Below are positions 6,651 through 11,422 of a stretch of 11,422 nt of DNA, in pieces. Source of the DNA: Obelidium mucronatum (Eukaryota > Chytridiomycota > Chytridiomycetes > Chytridiales > Chytriomycetaceae). How positions within the stretch are numbered: position 1 is the stretch's first letter; the number at the start of each line of letters is the position of its first letter. The notes beneath the pieces were generated by a model. The model ran no database searches and had not been told where the DNA came from. It saw only the letters and a list, made by a program, of their open reading frames with translations. A program made the translations under genes and the position numbers. Location of the stretch: NCBI GenBank assembly GCA_025765595.1, contig JAIVFH010000649.1, forward strand, positions 1 through 11,422, read 5' to 3'.

Positions 6651-7010
6651 GACACTTGGCTACAGGCTGACCAAATTTTTCTGTTTAGGAGACTTCTTCA
6701 AGTCCCTAAACATTGAATCTTTCTTTCAAGTTGTTTTTCTTCATAATCATCTTACCAATCTCTGACATTAAGTCATTTATGTTTTCTGGCTCAGCAGCTA
6801 CTGAGATGTGTGCAAGAGTCTCTTGACAGATTCTCCTGAAACTCGCTTTTTGCAAACTGTCTCTGGCTGTCATTTTCTGAGTATTTTTCAAACATGTAAG
6901 TCTCATACAAAGTTTTGGAGGGGTTCTCGTTATCCATGGTCATCCTCTATGAACCTGTCAGCCTCTTTTTCAACTATCTCCTTCATCCTCGAATGGAGTT
7001 TCCTGTGCTA
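6576..7010 (-). pseudogene. Broken linker between RNase H and the EEP domain
   Basis: No frame stays open, but protein-like pieces occur in sequence across all three phases. They are an acidic piece with QETPFEDEG after the RNase H stop, KEADRFIEDDHG, a stretch from an ATG at about 6941 with TLYETYMFEKYSEND, NINDLMSEIGKMIMKK, and a Lys-rich FRDLKKSPKQKNL leading to an in-phase TAG at 6662-6660 just before the EEP start. The first break lies at a T6 run (7018-7013 on the minus strand). The pieces look like a charged, flexible linker of about 130-140 residues. I recognise no domain in it. Frame loss could be decay or base-calling error. Confidence 0.5.
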
Positions 7011-7826
7011 TCAAAAAAGATCTGGTGTGCCCGATTTATTATGTAAGTTAATTCTGGACAAGTTGTCAGCAACAATTTGTTGTTTTCCTGGGACATGAAC
7101 CAAAATCACTAAGGGCAATAAGCCCATCTCGCAAAAACGTCCAGTTAAGGCGCCATTTTTAAACAAAGGAATCAAAGCAGAGTGGTCTTGTTCAATAGTT
7201 ACAGGTGTCTGAAAGATGTATTTGTCAAAGCAGTTGACAGACCAATCACTGCAAGGCCTCCCTATCAGTATTTGTGTATCTTTGCTCAACTTCAGATAAT
7301 GTCCTTGAAATAAAAGCAACAGGCTTTCTGTCGCTTCTCTTTCCTGTGTCCCCTTGATAAAGAGGGCAGCTCCTAAGGCTGTTCCTGAGGCATCACATTC
7401 AATAACAAATGTGTCCTCAGGCCCAGGTATATGCATCAGGTTGTCAGCACTTAGCTGTTTAACTAAATCTTTGAAACTTTTCTCACAGGCCTCAGTCCAT
7501 AACCATGAGCTATCAGCCTTCAAGAGGGAGTATAGAGGGGCAGCTATCTGAGCAAAGTTTCTAACAAACCTTCTAAAGTAATTTCCAAATCCTAAGAAAG
7601 ACTGTAACTGTTTAACAGTCTTTGGTCTGGGCCAGTTGGCCAGTTCAGCTAATTTGCTTGCATCTTTTCTAAGTCCATCCTTAGAAATGCGGTGACCCAA
7701 GAATGGTAGTTCTGAGTGGAACAAAGTGCACTTTGAAGGTTTAATCTTCAGGTTGTGGTCCCACATTCTTTGAAAGACTTTTTCCAAGTGTTCAAAGTGT
7801 TCTTCCTCAGTGTTGGAGTAGATGAA
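7011..7826 (-). pseudogene. Reverse transcriptase thumb and RNase H, catalytic RT core missing
   Basis: An RT-like phase begins at about 7826 with FIYSNTEEEHFEHLE, the part just after the YxDD box in gypsy RTs. From the Met at 7787 it continues through the connection typical of the family: KIKPSKCTLF (14-23), FLGHRISKDG (29-38) and LQSFLGFGNYFRRFVRNFA (61-79). RNase H follows with ECDASGTALGAAL (D132), DHSAL (D201) and HVPGKQQIVADNLSRI (D241). Residues about 145-184 are read out of phase: another phase there carries the expected SRTLSEVEQRY and DREAL, which holds the catalytic Glu. A second short out-of-phase stretch lies near 7115-7137. So the printed frame is unbroken but not native throughout. 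Fingers and palm, including YxDD, are absent. Thumb and RNase H identity is firm, and the copy is non-functional. Confidence 0.85.
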
Positions 7827-8048
7827 TCTTCCAAAAGGGTCCCATTCACGCGTATTGGAATGGAAATAACGCGGTAAGACGCATATTCATCTTCTTTGAT
7901 GTCCCAATTTTTGGTCTGTGATTCATCGCTTCTCATCCAATACAAGTGATTCTCTTGTTTTGTCGAGTTATCGCTAACTAGCGCTTTGTTTTCAGACCCA
8001 TCAGGGGAAATATTCGTAAGAGTTTCACTCCAGGTAACCTTTTTTTTT
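7827..8048 (-). pseudogene. Pol N-terminal segment with a protease stub
   Basis: After the A9 run this phase stays open through an acidic, Ser/Asn-rich segment, then reads YRVISIPIRVNGTLLED at about 7877-7827. The pattern of two strands and a turn (IPxxVNGxxxE) resembles the start of a retroviral-type aspartic protease, which normally leads straight into the DTG/DSG active site. Here the active site does not follow; the sequence passes directly into reverse transcriptase text in another phase. The protease assignment rests on this short similarity and on position, so it is an inference. Confidence 0.5.
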
Positions 8049-8684
8049 CTTTGGACTTACGTTCAAAGTGAGAGAGGTGGAGACCAATGCTCCTGACGCG
8101 TGGAAGAAGTCTTCTTTTAGCTCCAAATTGTTAGGTACTTTGTCTATAGAAGATAGCTGGGGATCCGCAGAGTCAGAAGTAGCAACTTTTATTGGGGAGA
8201 CTAAGTCATGTGACGCGTTATTATTATTAAAAAAATAAAAAGACTCTGATTGAGGGAATAAAATAGACTCATTCAACTCTTCAGATACCTGTATTGCAGT
8301 ATTTAGAAGTTCCACTTCTTTAGTAGGTTCCCACTTACCATTTCCTCCTGCAGATGTGGAATCTTTGAGTCTTTTATACTCCAAGAACTCCTTCACGTCA
8401 GGACAATCAGCATGCATATGACCAGGTCTCTTACAGAGACTGCACAAAACTGACTGAGGGCGGAATTTGCTCTTGAAGCGATCTTTTTCATCGCGTGACA
8501 TATTAAAAATCTCCAGCGCAGCTTCTGCTGTTTCGTTCCAGTCATTCAAGGGAGTCTCTGTCCAAAAATGACAACATAGTTTCCTTCTGAGGTCTGTAAG
8601 GGGCTTTGACAGCTTCAGTTCCAGGGCGGCGGTCTCTTTCGCGACTGACATCACGCGTTTCGCGTTCAACTCGCTTTTGTTGCA
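8025..8684 (-). CDS. gag: Gag nucleocapsid region with CCHC zinc knuckle
   Basis: The open segment follows a TGA at 8687-8685 and ends with TGA at 8027-8025. From the ATG at 8669 it has 214 codons. Residues 76-89, CSLCKRPGHMHADC, form a canonical C-x2-C-x4-H-x4-C zinc knuckle, which in retroelements binds and packages the genomic RNA. It is preceded by RDEKDRFKSKFRPQS and followed by a Ser/Asn-rich tail ending PKKKKGYLE at the A9 run. In another phase, 8690-8540 reads a strongly basic stretch (QQKRVERETRDVSRERDRR) that looks more like a natural basic linker before a knuckle than the printed frame does. The first 40 or so residues may therefore be out of phase. Position just before pol supports the Gag assignment. 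Confidence 0.75.
   Translation of the reverse strand, partial: CNKSELNAKRVMSVAKETAALELKLSKPLTDLRRKLCCHFWTETPLNDWNETAEAALEIFNMSRDEKDRFKSKFRPQSVLCSLCKRPGHMHADCPDVKEFLEYKRLKDSTSAGGNGKWEPTKEVELLNTAIQVSEELNESILFPQSESFYFFNNNNASHDLVSPIKVATSDSADPQLSSIDKVPNNLELKEDFFHASGALVSTSLTLNVSPKKKKGYLE
8040..8048 (-). other. A9 homopolymer at the gag-pol frame junction
   Basis: Nine consecutive A on the minus strand lie where the nucleocapsid frame (ending at 8025) gives way to the pol frame, which is +1 relative to it. The two overlap by only a few codons. One A fewer would make a single open frame. The site may be a slippage signal, a polymorphic run or a sequencing error. Confidence 0.5.
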
Positions 8685-9623
8685 TCACAAGCGGGTAACC
8701 ACACTTAATAAACTCTTGACTTGTTCACTTACGTCATTGAATTTATCATTGATTTTCTGGTCGCGTTTTGACAGTAACTGTGCCACTTGGTCTAGACCGC
8801 GGTCCACAGGACTTGAAGCACCACCAGAGCGATGGAACGAGTCGCCACTCATTCCTTTTTCGTAAAGGAAATTCGCGACATCTTCTAGAGTCACGTCGGG
8901 ATCTTCAAGAGAAACCAACTTGTTCAAGTGGGGACGCGGAAAGGTTTGGTAATCTTTCCCCAGTAGAACTTGTCGTATTCGGCAAGACCGGACGCAAAAG
9001 CGCGCTTTAACGCGTCGTTATTGGATTTCTTGGTCCCCAAGGTAGAGTTGAGTGTCTTGAGACGCGTTGACTCAACAATCGCGTCGCCAGACTCAAACTT
9101 GAAATTGTAGAGAGAGCGCGCCTTGGCCGCGACGGCCGTAGGAGTCTCAATAAGCGTTTCCACGCTGTTTCAAAGTTGGACCAGGTAGGATCGTCCTTGA
9201 TTGTTAGTTTGAACAGGTGGACGTTGCCGCTGTCAGTGAAAGCAAGAGCGCAAACAAAACTCTTGACGAAAGAGTCCAGGTTATTATTGAAGAACGTCTT
9301 GTGTTCGGAATAAACTCTTTCCACATCAATACGCCATTCGGTTGCGTTTTCGAGGGTTAGTACTTTTGCTCTGAGGTCACTCTTGGCGTCCGCAGGTCCT
9401 GATGAGCGCGTCTTTCGGTCCCGTACTTTGTGACTGCCAGTTCAATTAAATTATGAACTGTTTCAACAGGGTTTACATTACCTGCAGTTGTAAATCCCAG
9501 TTGGGTACTAGTTTGGGATCCAAGAGAACTCTGGATGTCCTTCAAAGTCGCCGTTTGCATTGTCAGTGATCTTAGCAGTGATCGTGTTAAGTCGGAACTC
9601 CCTCTGGAGAGGTTTCGTCATTG
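8685..9623 (-). pseudogene. Gag capsid-like region, frame broken
   Basis: Overlapping open pieces in different phases follow each other, each beginning where the last fails. They are a piece with MTKPLQREFRLNTIT (about 9623-9560), MQTATLKDIQSSLGSQ to VTKYG (9560-9420), a piece with LENATEWRIDVERVYSEHK to SNFETAW (about 9400-9165), ETLIETPTAVAAKARS to ITKPFRVP (9163-8930) and LNKLVSLEDPDVTLEDV to LLSVVTRL (8927-8688). The segments are helical in character with ENATEWRID and DPTWSNFETA, as expected for a capsid-like fold, but I cannot assign a named Gag family. Switches lie at short runs such as GGG at 9422-9420, GG near 9162 and CCCC at 8933-8930. The region lies directly upstream of the zinc knuckle, which makes capsid the likeliest role. 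Confidence 0.55.
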
Positions 9624-10125
9624 TCGCTGCCTTCGTTGATGTTGGCTGGATCGTTCCTGGCAACATTGGGCCCCAGCTGGATTTCAGACCCACCGTCTCG
9701 ACCAATGTGGGCCGCTAACACCATATTCAACGCTTTCGTGAAGTTTGTCGGTGTATAGGAGTATCGTTTGTTCAAGTTTTCGTTGAGTTTCAAGAGAATG
9801 GCTTTTTTGATGTCTTCGGAAACGGCAGAACCGTTCTCATGTGTGAAGGACTGACTCTTCAAGTCAGCCACTTCGCATCGGAAGCGACCGCTACAAACGA
9901 AGGTGATATTTTCGTGGTTCCTGTTTCGAAAGAGCGTAAGCGACAACAAAACTAACACAACAGCAATCACAAGACTGCCGCTAAGGAGGAGTTCAGCGCT
10001 AAGCGCTGGCATCGCACTTACATTTGGGTTGGCAAGGACTACTGAGGGACAAGTAAGCAGTACTGCGAGAGTTGTTGGGCAGTTTTTGATAATAGAAGCA
10101 AGATTGTCAGCGAATCTTGACAATC
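9587..10125 (-). CDS. Putative second exon with two hydrophobic segments, Gag N-terminal region
   Basis: The frame is open from just after a TAA upstream to 9587. It would be entered by splicing at 10125, since no ATG opens it; a TTG at 10123 is the nearest alternative. Counting from that TTG, hydrophobic segments lie at about 17-33 (TTLAVLLTCPSVVLANP) and 45-64 (ELLLSGSLVIAVVLVLLSLT), the second followed by the basic FRNRNH, a typical membrane stop. The rest is soluble, with DIKKAILLKLNENLNKRYS and an acidic, Asn/Asp-rich end. Near 9600 another phase continues into the capsid-like region, so this could be an inner part of a long Gag. Alternatively it is a separate small membrane protein. I recognise no family. 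Confidence 0.5.
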
Positions 10126-10325
10126 CTGCGAAATCAAAATATTAAAATTAAAGAATAATTTATTAAATAATTTAAATAATCTTTTGAATAAAAAGAAAAT
10201 GGCTTTAATGCCATTGTGTGTTGGGACGTGATCCCCAGTCAGAGTTGCTAGAATAGCGACCGCGTTGGTAACCTTGCCCTTTGATAAAATATTACTGAAA
10301 CGCGTACTGTAAGCAATAAACTTAC
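10126..10325 (-). other. Putative spliceosomal intron, 200 nt
   Basis: The minus strand shows AAA|GTAAGT at 10325 and TTTTGATTTCGCAG|G ending at 10126. The donor matches the full GTAAGT consensus. The 3' half is very AT-rich, unlike the coding DNA on both sides. Removing it joins the frame open from about 10850 to the frame ending at 9587, giving an Arg codon across the junction. Read unspliced, the first frame runs into hydrophobic, low-complexity text and stops at 10039. TTTAAT-type branch-like sites lie near the 3' end. Confidence 0.55.
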
Positions 10326-11381
10326 TTTCGTCGCGTTGTTGTTGCTTCCTTTTATTTTCTCTTCGGATTTCCTTCGCGTCGAAGGTAGCTTTTCTTTTGT
10401 TCGCATAGTCTTGAGTTAAACCCAATTGGGCTCCAATAGCCGCCGCGCCAGCCTGGTAAGCTTTTTCCACAGTCAAAGAGTCACATTTGACTTCTAGGAA
10501 GTTGGCGATAGCATTCTGGACGCTTCCCGCATCATCTGCCCTTCTCTTAGCGCGGAAAAACTCGTCTTCTACGAGTAACTGGATCAGTATGATCACAGTG
10601 CCAGCTTTAAAGTAGCTGGAAACCTCGCTCATTACAAGCTGAGGATACGGCTTCGCTTTCGATTGGCCGAAGGGGAAATACTTACTGTTTTGACGCCAAT
10701 ACTGAAAGTCCTTCTCCTCAACAGCTTCCGCTACAACAGGTTTGTACGTAGTATCCAATTCCTTTTGAAGGGAGTCCATTTGTTGATAGCATCTTCGGAG
10801 TTCTTCTTGAAGATTATCGACAGTCTTGATTCCACTCCTGAGCGGAGAACACCTCTTGGAGGTTTTTGAAATCCCGACGAAGTCCTTTGACTACTCGATT
10901 AAGGGACTTAATCACCTTTTTAGAAGTATCGCGATCCTTTATGGCTTGTTCTTGGACAGCCTCTTTGACTTGGATCGCCATCACTAGTTCTTGAGTCTTA
11001 TGCTCAATAATACCACGATCCATGAATTTCGAAGATTCTAAAGTCATAATTTGAAATTTTAAGTCGGTACACTCGTCTAATAGAGCTTGATTTTCATTTG
11101 CTGTAGATGGTCCAGTATATGAGCGATCAAGGACAACTTTTGGCTTCGAAGGCCAGAGGGAGCCTGTTCGGTCATCACAACGTCCTCCGGTGTTGAAGGA
11201 TAACTTAAGAGGTCCTCCAAGGTGGAATTGCTCGTACTTGAGGTAAGAGTAGCTTTTCCTTTGGTTGACGTTGGTGTCAGGACTTCTTCCTGAGTCTCTT
11301 CGTCATAGTCCACAAGCTTGGGCTTGAAGTACCGTCCAAGATATCATCATCATAATTCACAAGGGAGTTCACAGTAGCCAT
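10326..11381 (-). pseudogene. Gag N-terminal region with coiled coil, frame broken
   Basis: The probable start is the ATG at 11381, in good context (A at -3, G at +4), giving MATVNSLVNYDDDILDG before the phase changes near 11330. The acidic, Ser/Thr-rich YDEETQEEVLTPTSTKG stretch follows, then another phase with SKPKVVLDRSYTG and LLDECTDLKFQIMTLESS. A long heptad-like helical region follows (11047-10850: TQELVMAIQVKEAVQEQA, KKVIKSLNRVVKGLRRDF). A further phase continues with VDNLQEELRRCYQQMDSLQ through KRRADDAGSVQNAIANFLE to a Lys/Arg/Gln-rich ENKRKQQQRDES at the proposed splice donor. Coiled coils are common in Gag N-termini and aid assembly. No named family is recognised. Three phase changes make the copy unreadable as one protein. 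Confidence 0.5.
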
Positions 11382-11422
11382 CGTGTTAGAATGTATTAGA
11401 GAAAGTGAGGGAAACGGCAATC
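11382..11422 (-). other. Leader upstream of the Gag start
   Basis: These 41 bases before the putative Gag ATG contain no primer-binding site or LTR end, so the 5' LTR lies further right. They bear no obvious resemblance to the leader-like DNA beside the primer-binding site at 2214. Confidence 0.35.

Larger units (their letters stand above)
2232..11422 (-). mobile_element. Ty3/gypsy-like LTR retrotransposon with an EEP endonuclease (defective copy)
   Basis: Read on the minus strand, the element shows Gag-like regions, a CCHC knuckle, a protease stub, RT thumb, RNase H, an EEP endonuclease, integrase, a hydrophobic ORF, a polypurine tract and the 3' LTR. RNase H before integrase is the Ty3/gypsy order, opposite to copia. 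Gag begins at 11381, so the 5' LTR and its primer-binding site should lie just beyond the right edge. The copy lacks the RT active site and has many frame changes, so it could move only with help from intact relatives. Confidence 0.85.

Noticed and set aside
10200..10217. Inverted repeat AATGGC/GCCATT, considered as a terminator hairpin
   Set aside because: Six-bp stem inside the putative intron of a eukaryotic element; no reason to expect a hairpin terminator.
10304..10325. GTAAGT...TTACAG pair only 22 nt apart on the minus strand
   Set aside because: Far too short for a spliceosomal intron; the donor pairs better with the acceptor at 10126.
1..11422. CRISPR array, bacterial operon, rRNA or intact tRNA
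   Set aside because: No regularly spaced direct repeats, no bacterial gene families, and no sequence folding as a complete tRNA or resembling rRNA.

Overview
This window is eukaryotic, repeat-derived DNA with no recognisable host gene. It holds parts of two LTR retrotransposons facing each other, a probable spliceosomal intron, RNA polymerase III-type promoter boxes and no bacterial-style operon. The one clue to lineage is a tRNA primer-binding site that resembles the 3' end of plant-type initiator tRNA-Met as I remember it. That would suit a plant, alga or other protist, but I cannot name the organism.

Layout: (1) 1-1332, plus strand: the 3' end of a Ty1/copia element, with the reverse transcriptase tail, RNase H, a polypurine tract and an LTR carrying a TATA box and a polyadenylation signal. 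(2) 1333-2211: no gene. It contains a tRNA-like segment with A and B boxes (SINE head or tRNA pseudogene) and some inverted repeats. (3) 2214-2929, minus strand: a 688-bp LTR (TGCGG...CCGCA) with a polypurine tract on one side and a primer-binding site on the other. (4) 2912-11381, minus strand: the interior of a large Ty3/gypsy-like element. Read from high to low coordinates it runs: Gag-like coiled-coil region, 200-nt putative intron, two-membrane-segment exon, capsid-like region, CCHC zinc knuckle, a stub resembling the start of an aspartic protease, reverse transcriptase thumb, RNase H, an ExoIII/AP-endonuclease-family (EEP) domain, integrase with HHCC and DDE motifs, a stretch of about 250 residues of unknown nature, the integrase C-terminal barrel, and a hydrophobic ORF in the position where env-like genes occur.

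The most striking point is the EEP endonuclease between RNase H and integrase in an LTR element. Such domains normally belong to LINE retrotransposons, where they lie upstream of the reverse transcriptase. All the usual EEP catalytic motifs can be seen, and the domain shares one 647-residue frame with the integrase. The unknown stretch in the integrase tail and the membrane-segment exon in Gag add to the unusual architecture.

This copy is defective as it stands. Most of the protease and the fingers and palm of the reverse transcriptase are missing, apparently through one internal deletion. The reading frame also changes many times, largely at short homopolymers. Whether those changes are real decay or sequencing/assembly error cannot be decided from the sequence alone.
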